This document shows, piece after piece, positions 1-56,796 of a stretch of DNA of 64,000 bases; position 1 is the stretch's first letter; each line of letters starts with the position of its first letter. The translations under genes were made by a program, and so were the position numbers. The notes beneath the pieces are model-generated. The model worked only from the letters and a program-made list of their open reading frames with translations, was not told the DNA's origin and did no database searches. The DNA is taken from contig CM056580.1 of assembly GCA_029721435.1 (NCBI GenBank), positions 70,829,367 to 70,893,366 on the forward strand. Reading direction: 5' to 3'. This stretch comes from Gymnothorax reevesii. Its lineage: Eukaryota > Chordata > Actinopteri > Anguilliformes > Muraenidae.

Positions 1-1652
1 AAGTGAGAGGAAAAAACTTCACTTTTATATCCAAAAAGTTAAAAAAGTAGAGGGGGAATCTCACAATTATTGACTAAAATTGGCGAAAAAAATATGGAGA
101 AAAAAATTTTTTTCCTCCTCTTTAGACGCGAGGATGTGTGATCAGGTCATGAAAAGCCGACAGAACACCACCAACATTATAACGTACAACAACACGCAAC
201 AATATAGGCTAAAATAACAAGTCATTAACAGTTTTTGTTTTCAGCTGCACGACATTTGCGCATGGAGAAGATTATGAGCGCCGCGCTCTTCTCAAGTCTT
301 CCGCAGCCTATTCTTGAAGTGACGCAACACTGGCTGTGACTGCAGGTTTTTTTTTTTTTAATCAAGGTAACATTGCACCCCATGCATCTGTATGCGGATA
401 ACTGCACTTGTGGGGACATTAAAGTGTATTGTAAGTTAATGTTATTATCTGAAGCTTTCAGGCAACATTATCACCCCTAAAAACAGGCGACTATATGTAT
501 TGGTGAGAAATGAACGAGGAGGCGGAAGAGGAGGAAAAAAAAAGACGTGTACACGGTTATTGATTTTTCTAAACTGTTATGATTTGTGATCAGTGTACCC
601 GTTTACACGTGTAGATGTTGACACCCCTAATTTTCATAGATAACGATTGTCCCGAAAATCTGCGAAGTCGATTTGACTTTTATTGTCTGAATTGATGCAC
701 TGCAGGCCGGGCACAAAATTTGGCTCAAATATAGACTCAAAAAAAAATAATAAAATAAAAATAAAAAAATAAAATTAAATAATAGGACCAGGGGTCCTGT
801 AGTTTACTGGCAAGCAGTCTCACAGAGATGATACAAGTTATGAAAATTTCATGTGAAGTTTGGCATTTGAATCAATGAAAATAAATGTCAAGGTCACCAA
901 ATAAAAATTCACATACATTTTTAAGATGGGCATGGGCAATGCAAATTAAAAAAATGACAACATTTCTTGAGTTGCTGAGAACAAAGTTTATTGTTATTTT
1001 CTAATAATTTTTTGCAGGTAAGTACAGAAGACACAGACGAAGAGTTTGCCATAAGCGCCTTTACAGGAAAGGGTCTCAGAGGCACAGGGTCCCAAAAATG
1101 GCTGATTTTGGTATTTTTCAACAAAACCCATTGTGAAAATTGGGAGGTGAAGCCGGAGGGCCTTTTCGAAAATACGGTCTATTCAGAAATAAACAGGCCG
1201 AATTATCCATTAGGGTACCCTAACAGAAATAATTGATGCTAAAGTCATCTAACCCTTTTCTGAAGTACAGCAGCGCCCCCTAGGCCCATTTCAATGGGTG
1301 AAATTCAATGCATTTATTTTCAACAAACAGTAGGTTTTCCATTGAAATTAACAATGGTATGAATGCGTTGCCTGTGAAGTTTTTTTTGGATCAATGCCTG
1401 CAAAAATGTCAAAATTATCGGTGGGAGGGCAGCCATTAACGCTACTCACCCATTACTATATAAAATGCAGTGAAGTCGCTGATGAGTTGTTTGCCCTCCC
1501 ACTACTACGAAATGCATCAAATGTTCCCCCTTCAATAACCCGTGGTAATTAAAAAAAAATGAAATAAAAAAAGCACCGTTTTTTTACTATGTCCATATAC
1601 CCTTCTCCCATGACAGTTTCAGCGAGCTACTGTGAATAACTCATAGTAAAAC
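1..1652. other. Intronic or 3' flank sequence, no gene recognised
   Basis: AT-rich, with short homopolymer runs. The few open frames are short and match nothing I know. If piwil2 continues to the left, this is intron sequence. Confidence 0.5.
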
Positions 1653-2107
1653 ACAGTGATGTGCAGTGGGAGGTTAGTTTGGTGAGGCCGAAACCTCCCC
1701 TTTACTTGATTAGCGATCAGACAATGAACTAGTATAGTAAGACTATTCGGCAGAATGACAGGCCAGTTTAAGTTTCCGCGGTGTTCTTACTCAGTACATC
1801 GAACCTGAAATGCTCACTAGACAGCAGATTTGCACGTACTTGCTTCCAGGAAGCCGAAGCAATGTCATCAACAAATATAAAAACAGACTGTTAGACTGTA
1901 GAGTTCAATTCTAAATCAATATACAATGTATTCTCCATTAAATACGCACTTTCACACCCAAACAAAAAGCAGGCGCTTATTTTCAGTCTTCTTTCATAAT
2001 CCGATTAACAAAATGTTTAAACGATATACAGAATTACCAAGAGCCGAGAATTTTTCCTAATTAATTACTCAGATTTCCATCCCTGCAGTCTCGAACTGAA
2101 GCGTATA
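1653..2107 (+). repeat. Repeat family R, copy 1 (CAGTGATGTGC end)
   Basis: It begins CAGTGATGTGCAGTGGGAGG and stays collinear with 20136-20580 to its end, including the segment around GCTTCCAGGAAGCCGAAGC and the one around TTTAAACGATATACAG. The second copy shows an inverted terminal repeat of about 78 bp, so this is a DNA-transposon derivative, probably non-autonomous. The other end is not visible here. Confidence 0.75.
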
Positions 2108-2749
2108 GGTAAATGAATCTTGTGACCAGTGGGATTCAAAGGCCTGGTGCCGGTTTATTCCTTAGTATATTTTATGGAAACTTCACAAATAGGGTCACAG
2201 GATGTTCTGTCATCAAACTATGTAGGGTAGAGTAAAAATACGCTCACCTTTCTTGCAATTGTTGAGAAGAAATCACAGCGAACTCGCAACAAACTTCACC
2301 AACTTTTGTCGAACTTATTTCACATCATTTGGAGGTCTAGCCTGGACGAACAGACTCGTAATTTCTCAAATTAGATGGCTGGAAGCAAATCAGGGCCGTA
2401 GCTGGGATATTACGTCGGCGCGGGCTATTTGAAATCTACCTCCTAAACACAGCGCAAATTGAGGTCACGCATTCATCCAACAGGTGAACAATAGCTCTGT
2501 TCAAATCGTGTTTTTGGCCGTAATACGCCGAGTTCATGTATGAAATGTGGGTATCCTATTGAAAAGGTTGCTTTTAATCAAACCATGGTGTTCTTTTTGT
2601 ATGAAAATGGTAATCATGTCATTTTTCATGTTTTCTGAGGCTCGTTTAGCGCCCCAGTTCAGCTGTTACGCATTGCATTAGTTTATGCAGAGCGTTGCCC
2701 CTGCCTATACAAGACCCTCTGTAATACAATCCTTTGCAATTTTGGTGAT

Positions 2750-4640
2750 ACAAGTCATTAAAATGTCAATATGAATTCAATGTCAATTGTGTTAAAGGTC
2801 ATAGAATGTCAGGTTGTGCTCAGCAAATGGACTTCATATATGACTTTCTAAATGTCTCTCTACAAACCTTGGCTTAATCTGTGACCATTTTGGTGATATA
2901 AGTCATTGTAATTTCACTGTGGAGTTTTACCCTCAAAAGTCACTGACAGTGAAGTTGAATGTCACCAAACAAAAGACTTCCTAGATGTCAGTAACACAAA
3001 CCTAGGCTCTATCTGTGATCGTTTTAGTGATAAGTCATTGAATTTTCACTAGGTCACATTTGGCCTTTGAAGGTCAATAAGAAGGTCACCAAATTAAAAT
3101 GAAGGAACCCCTTGCGCTTCAGCCCCTCTGTTAGTGGAGGTCGGTGCTCGCAGAAAGGACAATAAATCCGAATATAAAGAAGAAACTGGAGGACTCAAAT
3201 CACCAGTATAATTTATTAAGGTGCCAAGACTGACGTTTCGACGCACTGCGTCTTCCTCAGAGTCAAACAAGTATGGTAAATCTGGGACAGCTAAATACCC
3301 TCCTACACATAGAGAAAAACTTCCCATTGGAAAATAAGGGAACAGGGAGGTATCCATAACATACCAATACTGTGACCCCATACAAGAAGGAGGTGTTACC
3401 AAGAGAATCACCGTAAATCCACTAACAATCATAGTAAAACAAGATGTAACAGAAACTGTGGACACAGAACTTACAATCCAACATTTTACAGAAAACAAGA
3501 AAGGTTTAACTCTTCATTTAGTCCATGTGGTTCCACTGTATTTAATGTGTAGATCCAGTAAGCTTCTCTTTTAAGTAATTTATTAATAAATTAAAGTTCA
3601 CCAAATTAAAGTTCATTTTTGACTTCCTATATGTCTCCAATACAAACCTAGACTCCAGCCGTGACCGTTTTGGCAATACAACTCATTTTAATTGTATTGT
3701 TAAGTTTGACCTTCAAATGTCACCAAAAGTCAAATTGAATGTCACCAAATCAAAGTTCATATGTGACTTCCTACGTCAATAACACAAACCTAGGCTCCAT
3801 CTCTGACCTTTTCAGTGACAGAAGTCATTCAATTTTATCTAGGTCAAGTTTGACCTTCGAAGGTCAATATGAAGGTCACAAAATGAAAGTTAATTTCCTA
3901 CACATCTATATACATCTATTTTCCTATACATGCACATTCCCTATACATCTCCAATACAAATCTGAGCTCCGTCAGTGACAATTTTGCCGAAATAAGTCAT
4001 TGAGATTACACTGTGAAGTTTGGCTGTTGAAGGTTACTGAAGGTCAAGTTCAAGGTCACAAAATGAAACTTCATACGTGACTTCTTATATGCCCACAATA
4101 AAAACATAAGCTCCATTTGTAATAGTTTTGATGATAAAAGTCAATGAAATTTCACAATGTGAAGTTTGACCATTGACGGTCATCGAAGCTGAAGTACAAG
4201 ACCACCAAATGAAAGTTCATATATGACTTCCTGCATATGTTCAATACAAATATGTTCCTAGTCTTCAATATTTTCAAGCCTAGAAGCCTTTGAAAATTGT
4301 AACAGTTTGCTTCGCTTCAAGTTTGACCTTTCAAGGTCATATGAGGTCAACTTTAACATCCAAAATATAGGTCATATTTGACTTGCTATAAGTAAATAAT
4401 CTCTATCTGCAACCATTTGGCCTCCACAGGCCATGTTGCATATTCTTCATAAGACCCAATGTTAAAGTACAGCGCCCCTACTAGACCCACTTCCGTCGAT
4501 TCAATCAAACTGTACATTGACGGTCCCAGGTAAGTTGATTGCCATATCTAGAAAAAGAATTCATTATGCAGTTTTTGAGGAATGATGTTTAAAAATTTCT
4601 CAGTCCTATCTTCAACACTGGGGCCAAAATTTCAAGGGGC
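2750..4640 (+). repeat. AAGGTCA-rich tandem repeat tract
   Basis: Imperfect units of roughly 140 bp recur: a GTGACCGTTTTGG-like stretch, AAGTCATT, a TTTGACCTT step, AAGGTCACCAAA and TTCATATATGACTTCCTA. The tract ends with a distinct module (4320-4620) that recurs at 25.6 and 29.4-32.3 kb. It is interrupted at about 3100-3590 by an unrelated insertion. Non-coding. Confidence 0.8.
3100..3590. mobile_element. Unclassified insertion within the AAGGTCA tract
   Basis: The repeat periodicity breaks here and resumes near 3600, with ACCAAATTAAA on both sides. The insert contains GACGTTTCGACGCACTGCG followed by CTTCCTCAG, a sequence type often seen in Penelope-like element termini. The 134-codon minus-strand frame inside has no recognisable domain. 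Classification is tentative. Confidence 0.35.
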
Positions 4641-4864
4641 CCATATAACAGCCAAAAATGATTCAATCAAAAATCAGAAAAATAAATCTGGAGATATGCT
4701 CTAGTAGTACGTTAATGGAAAATTTACACGAAAATCCATCAGGCAAAAAAGAAAAGAAAAGAAGTTCTGGACAACAGACGCCATACCACAACAATAGCTT
4801 ATCGGCCCATAAGGCCAGTAAGCTAAAAAAAAAAAAAAGTAATTACGGTTAGTGACAAAAATCA

Positions 4865-49192
<44,328 letters not shown>

Positions 49193-49664
49193 TTCTTGCT
49201 TAAAGTTAAAACAGAATGGGGGTAAAAAAAGGAAGGCATTTTGAGGCAATTACATGCAGTCAGAAAGCTGCTTGGGGTAGGAGTCAAATGTGAATCAGAA
49301 AACTATGGGAAAGAGACATTGGTGTGCCCAAAATGAATGTTCTAACCTTTTCATACAGCATAACAAAACTATTATGGGGTCTACAAGCTGCAGAAGTAGG
49401 CATGTGGCAATCGGCAGAGATCTGCTTGCAGTGTCGTATCCTTGGGCTGGATATCGGGCAAGATTGCGCCACTGGAGAGCGTTTCATTTTATAACTCTAG
49501 CACGTTGGATTTAGGTTAGACGAAAAGTAGGTTATTGTTGAAGACGCAGTTCACACATTCCTATAATATCTCTTCTTTTTTTGATTTTTGCCAATGTGAT
49601 GAGCAGAAGCGGAAACCTAGCCTTCACCAACTTTTGTCTTGAAAGTCTGCCTTGCTTCACCTTA

Positions 49665-50340
49665 AGGCAACTAGGCTTATGCCGTCGGAGGCGACGGCTG
49701 GGGGTATATCCCCGAACGCCCCCAATCCTCCAATTTCCCAATCCTTGAATAGACCTTGAATAGACTTTCATTTGAACTTAATTTCAGGTCAATCGGTCAA
49801 ATGGTTCTGAAGATATGGCCAAAATGGTCATTTTCCATCACAAAGCGCCATCTGGTGGCAAAATATTGAACCATACAGGTATGATGTCATCATGTGACAC
49901 ATTGTGAGGTCATGACCTTGCAGTTGCACATAGTTTTATGTCAACTGGACAAACAGTTCCAAAGATATGGCAAAAATGGTGAATTTTATGTGACAAAGCT
50001 CCACCTTGTGTCAAAATTTTGAACCAAACAGGTATAGTGTCATCGTGGGACACATCCTCAGGTCATGACCTTTCATTTGCACTTGATTTGAGGTCAATCA
50101 GACAAGTATTTCCAGAGATATTATAAAAACAGTGATTTTTTTTTCAGTTTTTCTAGAAATTGTAAATTGTCCAAAATCGAATCAGTACTCCCTCTTTATG
50201 ATACTTACTTATATGCAAAACTTGAAATTTCTAATTGAAATATTACTGAAGTTATCGCGTTAACACGTAGGGCGGCGCGGCAGTCAGTCCAAAAACATAA
50301 TATCCCCGGAACGCCATTCGGCTTCAGGGATATAATTACA
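49665..50340. repeat. Short tandem-repeat element, about 154-bp units
   Basis: Three units (markers near 49776, 49930 and 50083) built from AGGTCAAT-like, AAGATATGG and GTGACACAT-like steps. They are preceded by a hairpin (GCCGTC 49681-49686, GACGGC 49693-49698), and ATATCCCCGAACGCC-type sequence occurs at both ends. Confidence 0.6.
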
Positions 50341-51044
50341 AGGAAAAAAACAAGCTTTCCAGACTTAATTTATGAGAAAACTGCCTCAATAAAAGGCTAA
50401 GCATCCTTATACACGCGCTTAAGCTGTCAAGTAACTTACACCGTAGAATTTGCCCATATCTTAGTTAACGTCAACAGTCAGCTTACGACCACAGCGAACT
50501 TTGTTGGCTGCTTGGGCAACTTTCAGCCAGCTACAGCGTAATAGCTAGCTAGCTACCCACCCAACATTAATAAATAATATGTAAACTAGGTCAGCTGACA
50601 AAAGGAACATAAGTGACCGTGGTTCCATGTGCGCAACTAAAAAACATGTAGCCAAGGTACAGCAGCATTCATACCCGTTAACGTGACCGCTCGCGCCACT
50701 TTCTGCGAATATTCCATCCAAACCGAACAGGAAGCGACGGGCGGAGACTTAACTTTACCTGCAATAACGCAGCAACCAACTAGCTCGCGAGCTAGGTAGT
50801 TAGAAAATGTTAGCCACTAAAGGCAGCTAACTCAGGAGGGCGCGCACACCTTTGCCGATTAGCCAGCTAGCTTAGCTAACCAATTTTGTCAACTTGCTAC
50901 GCCTATTCTGTCCGAGAAACACACCAGCGAGCGATATTTTAGTCCAAGCTAGACTCTGAGGACTTGGCCTGCTAACGGTCAGTAATACTGCATTCGGTAA
51001 CACTGGTAAACACGAGTCGTGTCGTGAATTAAGTCGAAGGTACT

Positions 51045-51116
51045 AGGAAGGATCATTCGGACAGTGAGGTCAATAGAATCCGTTCTTTTGACCTCACTGT
51101 CCGAATGATCCTTCCT
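51045..51116. repeat. Perfect 29-bp inverted repeat (hairpin)
   Basis: Arms 51045-51073 and 51088-51116 are exact reverse complements around a 14-nt loop; the arm starts AGGAAGGATCATTCGG. It lies about 1.9 kb upstream of the piwil2 start codon. Confidence 0.95.
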
Positions 51117-52025
51117 CGTCTTGTCTCGAAAACACGGCTCGTTGGACCCGTGGAAACTAAATCATGCCAAAGGGCAACGTTAATTACTGCTATATAAATT
51201 AGCTTGCTAGCTAGTGATATCCCACACGCACCTGTGACATATGGCAGCTAGCTAGCTTACTTCAAGATTTGTGAAAATTGCGAGCGCTGCGATACTAAAA
51301 AACACATTAAGATAAGAACTTATTGGCATTGAATTCCTTTTGACTTTCATGCTTACTGTTTGTCTTTATGGATAACGTTACATAACTTACGTGGTGGGTT
51401 CACAGGTGGACAATACTATCCACATCAATATCAGAAAGTTCTTTCCCGGACTTGATTACTGCAAAAGTAAGACATCAACAGAAAAGCGGAGCCAAATGAT
51501 GAGTAACCGCCTTTTAAAATTGCTAGGTAGCTATTGGATATGAAAATATAAGGCGGTCTATTTCGGAGTACAGCATTGGTCCGTTCTTCCGTCGATCAAA
51601 ACCTAGTTCGCTTTCCCAATATCACCACATCTGGTCAGAATTTCATGCAAATTGCTTACTTTTTCATAAGGAAACAAACCATATTCAGCTGCTGCGCGAT
51701 TATTTTTAGAAAGTTAACAGATTTCCATAAACTTTATATGTTTAGCACGAGAAGAAAGAGCAGATGGAAGCAGAATGTAGGTTCACTGAAAGCCATCATT
51801 CAAGTAAGTTATTTGGGCCTGTCAGTAATTAAAAAAAAGACCACAATTTGAAAAACTGAATCAGATTTCTTTCTTCTTATCGTCCCCTTCCCGTAAGTTC
51901 AAAATGTCACACAATTATGACTCTGACATGTCGTTGTGATTATCTGGTGCTGTACTTGGCACCCAGGAGTGGAGAATGAGTATTTGGTCAAATATATTTA
52001 AATCAGATAGATAAATGTTACAGAG

Positions 52026-52066
<41 letters not shown>

Positions 52067-52703
52067 CGCGCGTGCGCGTGAGTGTGTGTGTGTGGGTGCG
52101 CGAGTGTGTGTGTTTTGTACAAGTAAAAAACAGCTGATTGCCCAAGAGCCCTCATCACATCTCACTGAGGCTCTCTGGAATTGAATTCAGCAAGTGAAAT
52201 ACAAAATCTGGAGTAGAACTATGGAAAGCAGTCATTCAGTGGCCTTCGGATGACAAGAAATTTTCTTGTTGCCCTCCACAAGATAGGGAGCAGAGCATAG
52301 TGCTGAGCACTTGCTGAGGCAAAGCACAGCACAGGTACACAACATCAAGAATCTCGCTATGTTAGTGGAGCTGTTGTTTCTCTGGTTGCTCTTCGAAAGG
52401 TGAATGGCACCCAAGGTCAAAGTTGAAATATTACTGTGATTTAGTGCATGGCTTTTCAAAGCTAAATTTCTACTACTGTAGTATCCACAAATTAAAAAGT
52501 CAACAAAGCCTTACTGAAATTATGTTTTTGATGTCTCTTAAATGTTAAGCTAGAAATAAAAACAGCATTTTTTTCCATCTTAAATGTAACCTTCTTGATA
52601 ACTAAAATGAAGAAAAGGAGGTGAAATATAGCCGCAAGGGGCAATTCCAGGGTTTAAGTCAAGAAAGACCATTAGTAGTTGAAAGCTTTAAGAGCTTAAT
52701 TAA
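51117..52703. other. Upstream intergenic sequence with a (GT)n microsatellite
   Basis: The GT/GC dinucleotide run covers about 52028-52120. Open frames through it are repeat artefacts. Nothing else recognised. Confidence 0.6.
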
Positions 52704-53330
52704 CAAGTGTTGCCACCAAACGTGGCCATGTCCCCCGCCAGGTGACGGAAATCGACTGGAGTCAGCGTATAACACAAATACACATTGAAGTCAAAGATGA
52801 ATAAAATCAGTCAAAGCGTTCTTGAGATTTCGCGTTCACAACAAACGGGACATGACGGACAGATGGCCGAACAGATGGACTGACTGAGCTGAATACTACT
52901 GTATGTCCCCGGCCCTAATTCACCTTGACACCAAAGATGAATGGAATCGGTCAAACCATTCTTGAGATAACAAGTTGACAAGGTAGTTGTTAGTGGTAAA
53001 ATGGTTGTAATGACCTTGAGAATAATGCCAAGGTCACGTAAATTGAGTGGGCTGTGAGCACCCCCCTAATACACCTTGACACCAAAGATGAATGGAATCG
53101 GTCAAACTGTTCTTGAGATATCATGTTGACAAGGTATTTGGAAGTGGTAAAATGGTCGTTATGACCTTGAGAAAAATGCCAAGGTCAAGGAAATCTACTG
53201 GGGTCGGCATATCACACAAATATACCTTAACATTAAAGATGAATGGAATAGGTCAAACTGTTCTTGTGATATCAAATTCAGAACAAACGGGACATGACGG
53301 ATGCCCGGACGGAGCTGAATACTATGTCCC
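52704..53330. repeat. Tandem repeat element, about 145-bp units
   Basis: Starts CAAGTG followed by a hairpin (GCCAC, GTGGC) and CCCCCGCC. Four units then repeat a CACCTTGACACCAAAGATGA-type marker (near 52780, 52922, 53070 and 53212). Its start resembles the Helentron-like elements above. Confidence 0.6.
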
Positions 53331-54240
53331 GCGTTCTGATTTGTGTTATGTTAGGCTATTTTGTGCATTTGGCGCCCTCTACTGGTCGATTTCATTGAAA
53401 CTTTCAGGCTATGTTTCATGTTCTTATGTGGACATATCCTGTGAGTTTTGTATTGATTGGAAAAACTATTTATGATCTATAGTCTGATTTGTGTTATACC
53501 ACGTTGTTTGTTTAGCATTTATAGCGCCCCCTATCAAACAATTTGAATGAATTTTTCAGAGGCTGTTTCAAGTACTTATTTGAATATATCCTGTGAGTTT
53601 TATGGCTATAGGACAAACAATTGCTGATTTATAGTCTGATTTGTGTTATTCCTTGCTGCTTTGTTTTGCATTTATAGAGCCCCCTATCAGTCAATTTGAA
53701 TGAAATTTGCAGGGTATGTTTCAAGAACTTATATGAATATAACTTCTGAGTTTTATGGCTATAGGCAAAAAATTGCTGATTTATAGTCTGATTTGTGTTT
53801 TGCCATGCTACTTTGGTTTGCATTTATTGTGCCCCCCTATTAGTCAATTTGAATTAAATTTTCTGGGTATGTTTTCAGGTACTTACATGAATATATCCTG
53901 TGAGTTTTATGGCTATAGGACAAACAATTGCTGATTTATAGTCAGATTTGTGTTATACCATTCTGCTTTGTTTTCCATTTATAGCGCCCCCTCTCAGTCA
54001 ATTTGAATGAAATTTTCAGGGTATGTTTCAGGTACTTATGTGAATATATCCTTTGAGTTCTATTGCTATAGGACAAATAGTTGCTGATTTATAGTCTGAT
54101 TTGTGCCATGCCATGCCCATTTTTTGCATTTATAGTGCCCCCTAAAGGCCGATTTGCACGAAACTGTCAAGGTATGTTTCTGGTACTTATATAGACATAT
54201 TCTGTAAGTTCTGTGATGATTGGCCAAATGGTTGTTGAAT
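53331..54240. repeat. Tandem repeat, about six units, period about 152 bp
   Basis: Marker CTGATTTGTGTTAT recurs near 53334, 53485, 53636, 53788, 53944 and 54096. Each unit has a GCGCCCCCT-like step, GTATGTTTC and ATATATCCTGTGAG. Frames through it are not genes. Confidence 0.85.
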
Positions 54241-54756
54241 TTCTTCCATTTATGTGCTAAGCCACGCCCCTGTTGAAATACATTGGTCAATATCTTGGAA
54301 ACGAAATGAGATTTCAACAAGCTTTATGCATCTTTGATAAGCTTGGACCAATGATGACCCATAGCAAATTTCAAAGGAATCAGACTTTTGGCCTAGGAGG
54401 AGATGTCAAAAATGTGTTATTCAAAATATTCAAAATTCTGGAAAACCAAATATGGCGGACCTTAGAGGTCTTCATGGGAAAGTTGTAGAGTTTGGACCAA
54501 GAAATGTCTCTATCAAGTTTCATTTAAATCAGACTTACAGCATAGGAGTTATGACCTGTAAAGTGAAAAACTGTTTTTATTGAATCATAGCGCCACCATC
54601 AGGCCGATTGAGTTAAAAATACCTTGGACAGCATTTACACACAACTTCCAACCAATGTGCAAAATTACAGGCCTCTACCATTTACCATCTCACAGGAATT
54701 TGCAAAAATATTTCTGAATAAGAAAATAAATAATAATAATAATAATAATAATAATA
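54241..54756. repeat. Dispersed repeat ending in a (TAA)n tail
   Basis: Continues from the tandem array with a different single-copy module and finishes in a TAA run (54728-54756), into which the IS630-like element inserted. Confidence 0.55.
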
Positions 54757-56210
54757 CAGTTTTTTACAATCGCTTCGATGCTAACCTCAGAAGTTTTTGC
54801 TCAATTTTCAGAACTCTAGATACAAACTTCAACACAGATCATCAAAATAGACCATTTTTCAAAACTCTAAACACTTTTTTCAATTGCTTGGATACAATAC
54901 ACATTACATTTAAGTCATTTGTTCATTGAACTTAAATTACTTGTTCAAAATGACACAAGTTAACATCAAAGTATTACGATTTTAAAATAGAATACACACA
55001 TTATATATGATTTGAGTGTTTTCATGTCATTAAAGGCATCTTATTATCAATGACTACAACTACTCAAAATGATAAGTAACTAAATCGTTGAAGTACTTGA
55101 AGTTTTTGCCCAAATTTCCTATGAGTAGTAATCACAACTGACTCCAATTTGACTCCAATTTATGACAATTGACTCCAATTACTGATTATTGATTTTACCT
55201 TGTGGTAAGAGGATATAGGTAAGGGTTGGCACCCATCACAGCTTCAACACAGTGACAGCATGGAGCAGGCAGATCAGCAGAGAGGTCAAGCAGTGAGAGG
55301 ACGTGGACGTGGACGTAGAGGTGAGGGGGAAAGATTTGGTAGACAAGGACCCCTCCATAGAGGTGGCCGTGGGCCTCGTCAGAGAGGGGGGCATAGGCCC
55401 CAACAGAGGTGGCCATGGGCCTCGTCAGAGGGTGGGGGCAGTGGAAGAGGACCAGGCCAGGGATCAAGACAGCGACAGTCTCAGCAAAGGGTGTCAAATG
55501 AAATCAGAGCAATGGTTGTGGATCATGTCATCAATCGGGGCATAACAGAGTGAGGCCGCTGCCATGATCCAGCTAAGAAGATCTACGGTGGCCTCGATCA
55601 TCAGAACATTCCGCAACGAGAACCGATAAGTCTTCAGCGTGGACCATGTCTTTGCGTAAACTACCATAAATTATCAAATTTCTGTAGTGGGTAATGATAT
55701 ACAGAACTGTAATACAGCCTGTGTCTTACCACTGTCTTAGCGTCTCTCCAGTGTACCACTGTATAGTGCATACAAATAGATACCGCACAGTAGGTGTTGT
55801 GCCTCAATGTGTTCTTTGCTTTCCCTGCAGAATTGAGACCAGGCCAAATGGGGGAGGCAGGGGGAGAATTTTGACTGACCAACAAGAGCTGGCTGTGGTC
55901 AATTTAGTTCGGGCCAGGAATGGGATACGCCTGACCGAAATCCAGCAGCACATCATCGACAATGTCGATCTATTCAATAACGTGGAAGCCATTAGTCTGC
56001 CGACTATTGCCCGCATACTGAAAAGGAACCAGGTGTCTTTAAAGCAGATCTACCGGGTGCCTTTTGAGAGAAATACAGAGGGTGAAGCAACTGTGGGCAG
56101 AGTATGTTCAGGTATGCTCAGTTTAAAGATTCTTGTGGCAGTATGAACGATTCACATTGGTTGGATCAAATGTTACATTCTAGAGGAATTTCCTTTCAAT
56201 CTCTTTAGAG

Positions 56211-56424
56211 CAGTGCTTCTCAAACCTCTCCTGGAAGACCACCTGTCCTGCATGTTTTAGATCTTTCCCTGTTTTAGCACAGGTGATTCAAATGATCAGC
56301 TCTTTATTGACCCTCTAAAGCTCATTGATAACATCCTGATTATTTGAATCACCTGTGCTGGGGCAGGGAAAGATCTAAAACAGGCAGGGCAGGTGGTCCT
56401 CCAGGACAGGTTTGAGAAACACTG
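56211..56424. mobile_element. hAT-type MITE, 214 bp, copy 2 (inside IS630-like element)
   Basis: Ends CAGTGCTTCTCAAACCTC and its inverse. Perfect 8-bp target duplication CTTTAGAG at 56203-56210 and 56425-56432. Same length as copy 1 at 38241-38454. Confidence 0.93.
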
Positions 56425-56796
56425 CTTTAGAGGGTGATGGAGCTGGATGCTGCAGAAGACTACCACAAATTCCTCTACATAGATGAGGCAGGCTTCAACC
56501 TGGCCAAAACAAGGCGGAGAGGGTGAAATTTGATTGGCTAGCGAGCAACAATCCAGGCACCTGGACAACGTGGAGGGAACATCACTATGTGCCGCCATAT
56601 CTGAGGATGGTGTGGTGGCACGCAGACCTGTGCTGGGATCATACAATGCAGTCCTCCTTCAGGATTTTTTAAACGAACTAGAGCAGCTCTGTCAAACTGA
56701 AGGAGTCACGTATGTTGTAGTCTGGGACAATGTTAGGTTCCACCATGCTGAAGTGGTGCACACATGGTTTGAGGCCCATCCACAGTTCATGGTATA

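Larger units (their letters stand above)
49193..51600 (-). promoter_or_regulatory. piwil2 5' flank, presumed 5' UTR exon and promoter region
   Basis: Because the ATG exon begins at a splice acceptor, a non-coding first exon should lie upstream. One candidate end is a CAG|GTAAAG donor with the last exon base at 50759, in a more CpG-rich stretch (about 50.4-51.1 kb). I cannot prove it is used, and no TATA box is obvious. The flank also holds a tandem-repeat element (49.66-50.34 kb) and a perfect 29-bp hairpin (51045-51116). Confidence 0.3.

Noticed and set aside
3094..3498. 134-codon minus-strand open frame
   Set aside because: It lies in an insertion within repeat DNA and has no recognisable domain or splice context.
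51915..52145. Frame rich in Thr-His repeats
   Set aside because: Translation of a GT/CA microsatellite.
53092..54320. Several 60-127 codon frames
   Set aside because: They run through tandem repeats with a 145-152 bp period, and the same peptide fragments recur with the period.
55195..55497. Minus-strand frames opposite the RG-rich ORF
   Set aside because: Reverse reading of GC-rich repetitive coding DNA of the IS630-like transposase.
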